Source of the DNA: Hyphomicrobium_A sp964405975
GTDB lineage: Bacteria; Pseudomonadota; Alphaproteobacteria; Rhizobiales; Hyphomicrobiaceae
NCBI GenBank assembly: GCA_964405975.1
Contig: CAYOPW010000002.1
Span: 50,038 to 114,037 of the forward strand
Reading direction: 5' to 3'
Length of the DNA stretch: 64,000 nt
Part shown: positions 17,304-26,399 of the stretch, piece by piece
Numbering within the stretch: the stretch's first letter is position 1
Layout of the letters: each line of letters opens with the position of its first letter
Notes under the pieces: generated by a model
The model's database searches: none
Told to the model about the DNA's origin: nothing
The model's input: only the letters and a program-made list of their open reading frames with translations
Program-made: the position numbers and the translations under genes

Positions 17304-18899
17304 CTAGACGGTCCCCGGCGGTACGCGGCGGCCTAGGAAGCCGCGCAGCTCGCGCATATCGAGGGCACCGGTCGCAAACACGGCCAGCACGTAGACTGCT
17401 AACCCCGAGGCCACGAGAACCGCAAGGGCCGCGAAACGTAGCAGCGAGGGTGTGGCGGCACCAAAGGTTTCCCCTAGAGCGCTCGAAACGAACCAAAGAA
17501 AGAACCCCATAGCCGCGCTTGACAGCACAAATAGGGGCAACGCGCGGCGCAAGCGGGCATCAACTTGGAAGTAACCGCGCCTGAGAAGTGTGGTGAAGAG
17601 CAGGCCCGCATTGAGCCAGCCGCCTAAAGTCGTGGCGACGGCAATACCGAGATGCGGCATCAGACCATAGGACCGAAACAAAAAGAACAATGCGATCGAA
17701 CCAAGCGTATTTGCCGTCAGGCTAATGACCGCGTATCGCATCGGCGTCTTGGTGTCCTCGCGAGCGAAGTACGCTGGCGAGAAGACCTTGATCATCACGA
17801 ATGACGGCAAGCCGAGTGCAAAGATGCCGAGTGCATAGGCAGTCGGCGGTGTATCGGCGGCGGTAAATGCGCCCCGCTCAAACAACCCTGCAACGATGGG
17901 GCCAGGCACCACCGCGAGCGCAACGGCCGCCGGTACTGTCAGCAGCATAGCGAATTCCAACGAGCGGTTCTGGCTCTCCATAACCGCTTCGTGGTTTTCC
18001 GCCCGAAGGTGCCGCGCCACGCTTGGAAGCAGCACGATGCCGATAGCTATGCCAACGATCGCAAGTGGAAGTTCGTAGATGCGATCTGCATAGTAAAGGT
18101 ATGACACCGCACCGTTTTGCAACGACGCAATGACGGTTCCGATAACAATGTTGATCTGCGTAACACCACCCGCAATCACGCCTGGAATGCCAAGTTGAAC
18201 GAGCCGGCGTACGCCCTGTGTCATGCGCGGCCAGCGCAGCTTTAGCGAAATGCTGTTGCGCCGCGCGCCATCAAACAGAAGCCAGAGCTGCAATAAGCCC
18301 GCGACGAACACGCCCCATGCCTGAATGATGCCCGCCTTCGGATCATTCTGTAGCCCGAGCGATATGGCGATCAGCGTCGCCGCCATCATGGTGAGGTTTA
18401 AGACGATTGAGACGGCGGAGCTTTCTACGAACTTACCGAATGAGTTCAGCACGCCCGAAAGAAGCGCAACGAGCGACATGCATAGCAGGTACGGCATGGT
18501 GATGCGGGTGAGCAGCACCGCGAGGTCAAACTTGTCCGGCGTCGCGCTGAAGCCAGGTGCAAGCCCGTACATGAGAATGGGCATCAAAAGTTCGGCGATA
18601 ATCGTTATCGCCAGAATGATGAAAATGAGCCCGGACATCGCCTCTTCGGCAAAGGCCCGAGCCGCCTCGCGGCCTTCGCCCTCCAAGCGCTTGGCAAACA
18701 GCGGCACGAATGCCGCATTGAAGGCCCCCTCGGCGAACAGACGGCGAAAGAGGTTGGGAAACCGGAAAGCGACAAAAAAGGCGTCCGCCACCGCCCCGCT
18801 TCCCAGCGTTGCGGCAATGAGAATATCGCGCAGGAAGCCAAAGACGCGGCTCAGCAGCGTTAGGCCGCCGACGGTGGCGAAGGAGCGGTAGAGCCTCAT
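17304..18899 (-). CDS. murJ: Lipid II flippase MurJ (MviN)
   Basis: MurJ flips lipid II across the inner membrane for peptidoglycan synthesis. The 531-residue protein has about 14 hydrophobic segments and the family's N terminus (ATVGGLTLLSRVFGFLRDILIAATLG), FRFPNLFRRLFAEGAFNAAFVP and, later, VFSPAYFAREDTKTPMRYA. The minus-strand order glnD-murJ-trpS is conserved, but here a plus-strand OmpA-like gene lies between glnD and murJ. Confidence 0.98.
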   Translation of the reverse strand: MRLYRSFATVGGLTLLSRVFGFLRDILIAATLGSGAVADAFFVAFRFPNLFRRLFAEGAFNAAFVPLFAKRLEGEGREAARAFAEEAMSGLIFIILAITIIAELLMPILMYGLAPGFSATPDKFDLAVLLTRITMPYLLCMSLVALLSGVLNSFGKFVESSAVSIVLNLTMMAATLIAISLGLQNDPKAGIIQAWGVFVAGLLQLWLLFDGARRNSISLKLRWPRMTQGVRRLVQLGIPGVIAGGVTQINIVIGTVIASLQNGAVSYLYYADRIYELPLAIVGIAIGIVLLPSVARHLRAENHEAVMESQNRSLEFAMLLTVPAAVALAVVPGPIVAGLFERGAFTAADTPPTAYALGIFALGLPSFVMIKVFSPAYFAREDTKTPMRYAVISLTANTLGSIALFFLFRSYGLMPHLGIAVATTLGGWLNAGLLFTTLLRRGYFQVDARLRRALPLFVLSSAAMGFFLWFVSSALGETFGAATPSLLRFAALAVLVASGLAVYVLAVFATGALDMRELRGFLGRRVPPGTV

Positions 18900-19263
18900 G
18901 AGTGCCTCATGGGCCGTGAGCGGTAGCGGAGCGCTGCGGCGAGGGCAAGAACCTTTGGCCCATCGTGGTGCTCACGCTCCTTGGCAACCGGCAGCGGCGC
19001 GGCCCCCTAGTGGGACCGTAATGACTGCCGTCAGCCGTGCCGGCAGGGGCGGAATCGTCCAGAGTGCCCGCCCATATTGGCGGCTTCTTCACACACTCTC
19101 TCTTTGTCCTATCTTCTGTGCTAGCCACAATGCTCTCACGCCAAGACAGAATGTCTTTGTTTTCGCGGCATCCAGCACCAACATTTGTAACCGGCTTGAA
19201 CGCGCCTACGTTTTGCTGGAAAATACGAAACTAGCCGGGGGGCTGGGAAACGGGATTGGACCC
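18900..19263. other. Divergent intergenic region, murJ / OmpA-like gene
   Basis: The stretch between the murJ start and the OmpA-like start must hold promoters for both. Open frame continues through it on the plus strand, but the encoded sequence has no signal peptide or family features. A weak plus-strand promoter-like pair (TTGAAC near 19196, AAAATA 18 bases later) is visible. Nothing else recognisable. Confidence 0.4.
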
Positions 19264-20496
19264 ATGACTCGCCTGGTTTGGCCAGTATTCATTTTGTTGC
19301 TGATGTTGCTCGGGGGAGCGGCGTGGTCGCTCTTTGGCCCGCTGAATCTTCGAGAATTCTTGAGCTCCAACACGACAGAAACGTCACGCCCGACAGCTGA
19401 GGCGCCCGCATCCAAATCCAAAACGGGTGCGGTCAAGACTAAGGAGCAGGCACAGTCAGGCCCTGCCGAAGGTTTGCCTGCCGAGTTTGACATCGCGCGC
19501 ATAGATCCTGAGGGCACGTCCGTATTTGCTGGCCGCACTTTGCCCAACGCCAGCGTCACCGTCATGGGCGACGGGCGCGAAATCGGAACTGCTAAAGCCG
19601 ATGAGCAGGGCGAATGGACCATGGCCGTCGACCACAAGTTCGCCAGTGATGATCCAGAACTGGCGATCGTCGCAAAAAGGGCGCCAGAATCAAACGCGCC
19701 AAGCGAAAAGCAACGCGAGGCTGCCGAGGCGACATCAAGGCAAGACGCGCAGGAGCGCATCGCGAGCGGTCAAAGCACGTCGCCTGCACCCGTCGCTGAT
19801 GGCGCGAGCGAGGGTGAGGCACGAGGTCATCAGAAGGCCAGCTCGATCACAACCAACCTGCTGAAGAACCTAGAAAACATGGTGGAGACCGCACGCACCG
19901 CTGCGCATCAGCCAACAGCGATCGAACCGAAAGATCCTGTACCCGCACAAACTAACGATGTGGCAACACTAAGCGTCGCGGTGACCGACGCGGCGCCTAC
20001 GGTCTCTCAGATCCGCGGTACGCCCGTCGTGCCGCCGCCAACCGGCTCGCCAACGGTATCATCACCAGACAAGAGTTCTCCATCGCTAGCGGCAACGGAC
20101 CACACGGCGACGCAGGAACCAGTGACCAATGCCGCACCGCCGGTGCGCAAAACGATACCGGTTCCCATCACATTCATTTTCAATGAGGCGACCCTGACTG
20201 AAGACGGTAAGAAGGCAGCAGCACTTCTTCTCGAGTACCTACAAATTAAAAAGTTTCCAAAGGTTTCGCTGACAGGCCACGCCGATGAGCGCGGAACAGA
20301 CGAGCTTAATATGGCCCTTTCGCGCGCACGCCTTGCGACGGTGGAACGCTTTCTCAGGGACTCCGGCTTTGAAGGCGAGCTGGAACTTGTACCCAAGGGC
20401 GAATCAGAACCGTTCAAAGGTGTAGAGCGCAGCGAGTACGAGCTCGAAGACCTCTACCAACTCGATCGGCGTGTTGAGCTCATCATAACGCGTTGA
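19264..20496 (+). CDS. Membrane-anchored Ig-like/OmpA-domain protein
   Basis: The predicted 410-residue protein starts with one membrane helix (residues 5-25, an uncleaved anchor). A segment at about 75-125 (FDIARIDPEGTSVFAGRTLP...DEQGEW) resembles the bacterial Ig-like repeat of rhizobial LysM proteins. A long low-complexity Ala/Pro/Thr linker (130-290) follows, then a C-terminal OmpA/MotB peptidoglycan-binding domain (about 300-410) with FIFNEATLTEDG, LTGHADERGTDELN and SRARLATVERFL. It probably bridges the inner membrane and peptidoglycan. I chose the ATG at 19264 because the helix begins there; the open frame extends to 18898. It is on the opposite strand to murJ and glnD. No specific function is assigned. 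Confidence 0.8.
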   Translation: MTRLVWPVFILLLMLLGGAAWSLFGPLNLREFLSSNTTETSRPTAEAPASKSKTGAVKTKEQAQSGPAEGLPAEFDIARIDPEGTSVFAGRTLPNASVTVMGDGREIGTAKADEQGEWTMAVDHKFASDDPELAIVAKRAPESNAPSEKQREAAEATSRQDAQERIASGQSTSPAPVADGASEGEARGHQKASSITTNLLKNLENMVETARTAAHQPTAIEPKDPVPAQTNDVATLSVAVTDAAPTVSQIRGTPVVPPPTGSPTVSSPDKSSPSLAATDHTATQEPVTNAAPPVRKTIPVPITFIFNEATLTEDGKKAAALLLEYLQIKKFPKVSLTGHADERGTDELNMALSRARLATVERFLRDSGFEGELELVPKGESEPFKGVERSEYELEDLYQLDRRVELIITR

Positions 20497-20549
20497 GACC
20501 GTGGACGGATCGATTCGACCGTCCTTGTCGAGGCCTTCCGCTGCGCGGG

Positions 20550-23309
20550 CTAGGCCGCAGGACCGGCCAGAATCGACTCCAAGCGCTCCCGGATCGCCTT
20601 CTGCCGCGGCTCGTGAGTGATCTTCTTACCCATCAAGTCAGTCACGTAGAACACATCAACGGCTTTCTCACCGAAAGTCGTGATGTGCGCCGACGTAATA
20701 TCGAGCAACAGATCGGATAGCGCCGCCGTCAACTCATAAAGGAGACCCGTCCGGTCTCGCCCGGCAACCTCAATGACAGTGAATTGGTCCGACAATGAAT
20801 TGTTGATGATCACCTCGGGCTCAACTGTGAACGCCATGACGCGGCTTGCAGCAGAGCGGCGAGAGGCAAGAAGATCCTTGAGCCAAACCTCGCCTCTCAT
20901 GAGACGACCGATCATGCCCCCAATGCGTCGCCCGCGACGTATCTCATCCTCGTCGTCTTGGAATCCCCGGTTGAGCAAAAAGGTATCGAGGGCGTACCCA
21001 TCGCGCGTCGTTATGATTTGGGCGCTCGCAATATTGGCGCCCGCCGCCGCACACGCGCCTGCAAATAGCGAGAGCAGGCGTGGGTGATTGGGCGCAACAA
21101 CGGTCAGGTCGGTCACGGCCTTGAACGCATCGGTTTTGGTATCGCTGGCAAGGTGCAATCCTTCGCGATCTGCACGCTGCAACAGCTTTGCGTGTTCGAC
21201 TTGGCGATTGGTGTCTGTGCGCAACCAATAGTCTGGATACTGGCGGTCAACGAATCCTTTGAACTCGGCGGCCGGCCACTCCTTCAGAACGCTTTGCAAC
21301 TCGTCCTGCGCCTCGGCAATGCGCTGGCTGCGTTTTGCCTGAGTATGGCCACCGGCAACGACCGGCTCGACCTCGTAGTAGAGCGACCTCAGCAGTTGCC
21401 CTTTCCAGCCATTCCAGACACCAGGGCCGACGGCGCGAATATCCGCCACCGTCAACAGCAACAATAGTTTCAACCGTTCCGGGCTCTGCACAATGTCCGC
21501 GAAGTCTCGAATCGTCTTGGGATCTGTAATTTCGCGGCTCTGCGCGAAATTGCTCATGGTGAGATGTTGCTCGATAAGCCATGCGGCCGTCTCAGTCTCA
21601 CTTGCACTTAGTCCAAAGCGCGGCCCAAGCTTGCGCGCCACTCGCGCGCCGATGACCGAATGATCTTCCTTTTGACCCTTGCCGATATCGTGGAGAAAGG
21701 CGGCAACGTATAAGGCTCGCCGGTTCTTGATGCTCTTGATGATTTCGGTCGACAGCGGCAGCTCGCTCGAAGCACCGCCACGCTCAATGTCCGTCAGCAT
21801 TCCCACCGCGCGCACCAGATGCTCGTCGACCGTAAAGTGGTGGTACATGTTGAATTGCATCATGCCCACGACGTGACCAAACTCCGGCACGAACCGGCCA
21901 AGCACGCCAGCATCGTTCATGCGCCGTAACGTAATTTCCGGGTTGCCTTCGCCGATCAACAGTTCGAGAAAAATGCGGTTTGCTTCCGGATCGGCGCGAA
22001 GCTTGTCGTCGATAAGGCGCAGAGACTGGCGCAGAAGGCGGATTGCATCAGGATGCAAAAAGGAATCGGTAAGACGCGCCTCAGCGAAGAGCCTGATGAG
22101 ATTGACGGGGTCGCGCTTGAACACGTTCTGGTCGGCAACGTTCAAACGGTCGTTGTCAATGCGAAAATCGGTGCGCGTGCGTACCTGACGCCTCGCCCTC
22201 CAATTCAACGGGGCCAAGATTCGGCTAAGACCCGGCGCCTCCTTAAGCTGCTGCATTTCGAGGGCTGCGCACAAGATCGCCGTCAGATCGCCGACGTCCT
22301 TGGCTACGAGAAAGTAGTGCTTCATGAAACGCTCGACGCTGCGCAGTCCCGCGCGAGGATTATAGCCCAGCCGGTCGGCCATCCATTGCTGCACCTCGAA
22401 CGTCAAAACTTCCTCGGGGCGCCCGGCGAGAAAGTGCAAAAAGCATCTCACCGTCCAAAGGAAATTCTCGCATCGACGAAACGTCGCGACCTCGTCCGGC
22501 TTGAATATTCCGGCCGCGACCGTGGCCGCCCCCACGTCCTGGCCGTAAAGATACCTTGAGAGCCAGTGCAGCGTGTGCAGATCGCGAAGCCCGCCTTTGC
22601 CGTCCTTTATGTTGGGTTCGACCTTGTAGCGGCTTTCACCCGCGACGCGATGGCGTACGTCGCGTTCGGCCATCTTTGCGTCAATAAATGCTCGCGCCGT
22701 ACCCGCAACGACCTTGTTGCGAAACCTGTCTTCGAAGTCAGTGAAGAGTTCGCTGTCGCCGTGAATGAGACGGGCATCGAGCAAGGAGGTTCGAATAGTG
22801 ACGTCGGAGATGCTGAGTTTCACGCACTGATCAACGGTACGCGTCGCATGGCCGACCTTGAAGCCGAGATCCCAAAGCACGTAAAGCATATACTCCGCAA
22901 CGCTCTCGCCCCACGGAGTCTGCCTGTAGGGCAGCAGAAACAGCAGATCAATGTCGGAATGTGGCGCGAGAAGCCCGCGCCCATAGCCGCCAGTTGCAAC
23001 GATCGCCATACGCTCTGCGACTGACGGGTTGGTTGCCTGGTAGACATGCTTCACGGTGTGCATGTAAAGCAGACGCACAAGCTCATCTTGAAACTGTGAA
23101 AGGCCTGCGGCGCAACGGCGACCGTCGCGATCCGCCTCAAGGCCGGCACGCGCAGCGCTGCGCGCCTCCTCGACAAGCGATTTCAACCGGTCGGCGATAA
23201 TACTACGCGCTTCAGTAGCATCGCCCGCCGCATGTGCGATCATGGCAAGCTCCTCGCGAAGCTCTCCTGGATCGAAATAAGGTGCAGCCGTGTGAATCGC
23301 TTTGTCCAT
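20550..23309 (-). CDS. glnD: Bifunctional uridylyltransferase/uridylyl-removing enzyme GlnD
   Basis: GlnD senses glutamine and uridylylates or deuridylylates PII proteins, controlling nitrogen assimilation. The 919-residue protein has the nucleotidyltransferase motif GGYGRGLLAPHSDIDLLFL (near residue 115), a GlnE/D linker domain, an HD phosphohydrolase domain with FLHDIGKG, and two C-terminal ACT domains (VVAPNHPRLLSLFAGA and VIEVAGRDRTGLLYELT). Length and order are normal. It lies just below mutS on the same strand, 49 bases from the mutS stop; the pair is conserved in Hyphomicrobiales. Confidence 0.98.
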   Translation of the reverse strand: MDKAIHTAAPYFDPGELREELAMIAHAAGDATEARSIIADRLKSLVEEARSAARAGLEADRDGRRCAAGLSQFQDELVRLLYMHTVKHVYQATNPSVAERMAIVATGGYGRGLLAPHSDIDLLFLLPYRQTPWGESVAEYMLYVLWDLGFKVGHATRTVDQCVKLSISDVTIRTSLLDARLIHGDSELFTDFEDRFRNKVVAGTARAFIDAKMAERDVRHRVAGESRYKVEPNIKDGKGGLRDLHTLHWLSRYLYGQDVGAATVAAGIFKPDEVATFRRCENFLWTVRCFLHFLAGRPEEVLTFEVQQWMADRLGYNPRAGLRSVERFMKHYFLVAKDVGDLTAILCAALEMQQLKEAPGLSRILAPLNWRARRQVRTRTDFRIDNDRLNVADQNVFKRDPVNLIRLFAEARLTDSFLHPDAIRLLRQSLRLIDDKLRADPEANRIFLELLIGEGNPEITLRRMNDAGVLGRFVPEFGHVVGMMQFNMYHHFTVDEHLVRAVGMLTDIERGGASSELPLSTEIIKSIKNRRALYVAAFLHDIGKGQKEDHSVIGARVARKLGPRFGLSASETETAAWLIEQHLTMSNFAQSREITDPKTIRDFADIVQSPERLKLLLLLTVADIRAVGPGVWNGWKGQLLRSLYYEVEPVVAGGHTQAKRSQRIAEAQDELQSVLKEWPAAEFKGFVDRQYPDYWLRTDTNRQVEHAKLLQRADREGLHLASDTKTDAFKAVTDLTVVAPNHPRLLSLFAGACAAAGANIASAQIITTRDGYALDTFLLNRGFQDDEDEIRRGRRIGGMIGRLMRGEVWLKDLLASRRSAASRVMAFTVEPEVIINNSLSDQFTVIEVAGRDRTGLLYELTAALSDLLLDITSAHITTFGEKAVDVFYVTDLMGKKITHEPRQKAIRERLESILAGPAA

Positions 23310-23358
23310 ATTCCCAAATCTAATGCGGCTTGGCCGTCAGATGGACCGGACCTTTAAA

Positions 23359-26217
23359 CTAACGCTTAAGCTTGGTTTTGACGTTGCGAAGCGTTTTGAG
23401 CCGATAGATCGCATCCAGTGCCGCTCGTGGCGTCAACTCATCGGGCTTTATGGCATCGACCGCCTCATCCACCGGTGAAGGCCCCTGATCTTCAACTGGG
23501 GCTCCTTGCGGACGGGTTACCGCAAAAAGTGGCAGCTCGTCGAGCGGACCATCCCGCGCACCCTTCTTGCTCTCCGTTTTCTCCAGAAGAGCCAAAACCT
23601 CACGCGCGCGCCCGACAACATTTTCGGGCAACCCGGCGAGCTTGGCGACCTGGATGCCGTAGGAGCGATCGGCGGCGCCCGGCTTCACCTTGTGCAAGAA
23701 CACAATCTCATCGTGCCACTCCCGCACTTCCATAGTCACGTTGGCGACACCATCGAGCCGCCGGGCAAGCGCGGTGAGTTCGTGGTAGTGGGTGGCAAAT
23801 AGCACGCGCACTTTCGAGACGTCATGGAGGAATTCAACCGTCGCCCAGGCGATGGATAGCCCGTCGAAGGTCGCGGTTCCGCGGCCGATCTCATCAAGAA
23901 TGACGAGCGAACGGTCTGTTGCTTGATTAAGGATGGCCGCCGTCTCGACCATCTCAACCATAAACGTGGAGCGGCCGCGCGCTAAATCGTCGGATGCACC
24001 GACGCGGCTAAACAAACGATCGACGACACCAATGGTTGCCACGCGTGCCGGAACATACGAGCCCATTTGTGCAAGTACCACTATGAGCGCGTTCTGACGC
24101 AGAAAGGTCGATTTACCTGCCATGTTCGGGCCGGTTACGAGCCAAATGCGCGCATCCGTGCTCTCGTCGAAGCCGGGTGTTGGCGGTATCTCGATGCCAC
24201 CCAAAATGCAGTCGTTCTCAATGAACGGACCCGCCTTTGAAGCCTTGAGCGCTTGCTCGACCACCGGGTGGCGCCCGCCACGAATCTCGAAGGCTTGGCT
24301 GTCATCAATTGCGGGCCGGACATAACCTTCCATGCGGGCCAATTCGGCCAAACCGGCCGTTGCATCGAGCTCTGCAAGAGCGGCTGCCACCTCGCCCAAG
24401 CCTTGCTCTTCCTGCTGCACCGCTGTGGCCAGTTCGGCAAAGATATCCTGTTCCAGGCTTAGCGCACGCTGCGTGGCCGCCGCTATCCGGCCCTCTATCT
24501 CGGCAAGCTCTGCCGTGGAAAACCGCACAGCGTTCGCCATTGTCTGGCGATGGCGAAAGGTATCGGAGAGCGGTTCTTCGAAGAGCGGCTTAGCGTTGTT
24601 TTGCGTTACCTCGACATAGAACCCGAGAATATTGTTGTGCTTCACCTTCAGTGATTTGATGCCCGTGCTCTCGATATACTTTGCCTCGAGCGCTGCCATT
24701 ACGCCACGGCTATCTTCTTTGAGGCGACGCGCTTCATCGAGCTCAGGCCGATAGTCTTCGCGCACAAACCCGCCGTCGCGGCGCAAGTGCGGTGGATCAT
24801 CAACAAGCGCCGCGGCAAGCGCACCTTGAAGCGTCTCACCAGCCGCACGCAGCCGCGCCGCGATTTGCCCCAGCTCCTCCGGTAAACCCATGCCCTCGCG
24901 CTGTGAAGCCAGCAAGCTAGCGCATCGCGAAGCCATCATAAGACCGTCGCGAACCGCGGCAAGGTCGCGCGGTGAGCCGCGTGCAAAAGCAAGTCGCGAT
25001 ACTGCGCGCGCAATGTCGGGCGCCGAACGCAGGGCGTCCCGCGCCTTTTCGCGCAGCTCTTCCTCCTCGATCAGAAAGCCAACGGAATCGAGCCGGCCGT
25101 CGATCTGTCCCGGTTCGCGCAAAGGGCTTGCCAGCCGCGCTGCAAGCTCGCGCGCACCAGGACCGGTCACGGTGCGATCGATCGCGGCAAACAGACTGCC
25201 CTGCTTCTCGCCTGACACCGAGCGCACAAGTTCCAGGCTTGCGCGACTAGCCGCGTCGATCAGCAGCGTGGTGCCGGAACCTGATTTTTTCGGCGGACGC
25301 AACACGGGCTTGCGACCGATCTGTGTCAGATCGACGTATTTCAGCGTGGCGCCGATGGCCGCAAGTTCGGGCCGCGTAAAACCTCCAAAACCGCCCAGTT
25401 CGGCGACCTTGAGCTGTGCCTTGAGCGCCGCCTCCCCAGCAAGACTATTAAAATAGGCAGACGGAACCGGCGTGGCGGCAGCACCGGCTAACTCCACCCA
25501 ACGCGTCAATTCCTGGTCGGCGAGTAGCGCCTCGGCAACGACGATTTCACTGGGCGCCAGCCGCACGAGCTCGCCAGGAAGATCAACGCCTCTCACCTCA
25601 CCCACCTCAAATTCACCTGTGGAAATGTCGAGTGAGGCGAGCGCCACCGCCACGTCGGATTGGACCACGGAACCGGCCCCCACATCGGGTGGAGTGAACA
25701 AAGCGGTGAGGTAATTGCGCGCTTTCGCATCGAGCAGGGCGTCCTCTGTCAACGTGCCTGGTGTTACGAGGCGCACGACGTCGCGCCGGACTACAGCCTT
25801 GGCACCGCGCTTCTTTGCCTCAGCAGGGTCCTCCAACTGCTCTGCGACGGCGACCCTGTAGCCCAGCCTAATCAGACGCTGCAGGTATTCATCGGCGCGG
25901 TGGATCGGCACCCCGCACATGGGGATGTCCTCACCCAGATGCTTGCCGCGCTTAGTCAGGACGATGCCAAGCGCCGCGGAAGCCACGACTGCATCGTCGA
26001 AGAAGAGCTCGTAGAAATCGCCCATGCGATACCAGAGCAAGCTATCGGGGTTGGCGGTCTTGATCTCCAGATACTGCGCCATCGACGGCGTCGCCTCGCC
26101 GCCGGCCGCGCCCGGGTTTGCCTCGGGCTTAGCGGTCTTCTTGAGTGCGGCGGCGTGCCGCGCCGGCTGACCTTTTGTCCGTCGTCGGTTGGACCCCATC
26201 GCCCCGCTCTGCCCCAT
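23359..26217 (-). CDS. mutS: DNA mismatch repair protein MutS
   Basis: MutS recognises base mismatches and recruits MutL. The 952-residue protein shows the mismatch-binding N-terminal motif (LLWYRMGDFYELFFDDA, containing the Phe-x-Glu), the clamp and lever domains, Walker A in TGPNMAGKSTFLRQ and the ABC-type Walker B in LVILDEIGRGTATFDG. The first 45 residues form a basic/Ala-rich extension that includes a second ATG at residue 7, so the exact start is uncertain. It is divergent from maeB and followed by glnD. Confidence 0.98.
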   Translation of the reverse strand: MGQSGAMGSNRRRTKGQPARHAAALKKTAKPEANPGAAGGEATPSMAQYLEIKTANPDSLLWYRMGDFYELFFDDAVVASAALGIVLTKRGKHLGEDIPMCGVPIHRADEYLQRLIRLGYRVAVAEQLEDPAEAKKRGAKAVVRRDVVRLVTPGTLTEDALLDAKARNYLTALFTPPDVGAGSVVQSDVAVALASLDISTGEFEVGEVRGVDLPGELVRLAPSEIVVAEALLADQELTRWVELAGAAATPVPSAYFNSLAGEAALKAQLKVAELGGFGGFTRPELAAIGATLKYVDLTQIGRKPVLRPPKKSGSGTTLLIDAASRASLELVRSVSGEKQGSLFAAIDRTVTGPGARELAARLASPLREPGQIDGRLDSVGFLIEEEELREKARDALRSAPDIARAVSRLAFARGSPRDLAAVRDGLMMASRCASLLASQREGMGLPEELGQIAARLRAAGETLQGALAAALVDDPPHLRRDGGFVREDYRPELDEARRLKEDSRGVMAALEAKYIESTGIKSLKVKHNNILGFYVEVTQNNAKPLFEEPLSDTFRHRQTMANAVRFSTAELAEIEGRIAAATQRALSLEQDIFAELATAVQQEEQGLGEVAAALAELDATAGLAELARMEGYVRPAIDDSQAFEIRGGRHPVVEQALKASKAGPFIENDCILGGIEIPPTPGFDESTDARIWLVTGPNMAGKSTFLRQNALIVVLAQMGSYVPARVATIGVVDRLFSRVGASDDLARGRSTFMVEMVETAAILNQATDRSLVILDEIGRGTATFDGLSIAWATVEFLHDVSKVRVLFATHYHELTALARRLDGVANVTMEVREWHDEIVFLHKVKPGAADRSYGIQVAKLAGLPENVVGRAREVLALLEKTESKKGARDGPLDELPLFAVTRPQGAPVEDQGPSPVDEAVDAIKPDELTPRAALDAIYRLKTLRNVKTKLKR

Positions 26218-26337
26218 CCCTAAGCGCCTCCCCCCGTGGGCAGCTACGATAGCCAGCCGCAGGCGCGATAGAAACCTGCCAATCGCCCCGCCGGGAAGAG
26301 CGCATGAGCCATCAGGCGATCATTAACAGTTGTTCGA

Positions 26338-26366
26338 TTGTTTTGCGCGCCCTGCCGCCCTATTTT
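26338..26366 (+). promoter_or_regulatory. Candidate sigma-70 promoter for maeB
   Basis: TTGTTT, 17 bases, TATTTT. Each hexamer matches consensus at four or five positions. It would give a leader of about 27 bases before the maeB ATG. Found by eye in the mutS/maeB divergent region. Confidence 0.4.
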
Positions 26367-26399
26367 GGGCTGTCCCCAACCTGATGGCTGTAACCTCAA

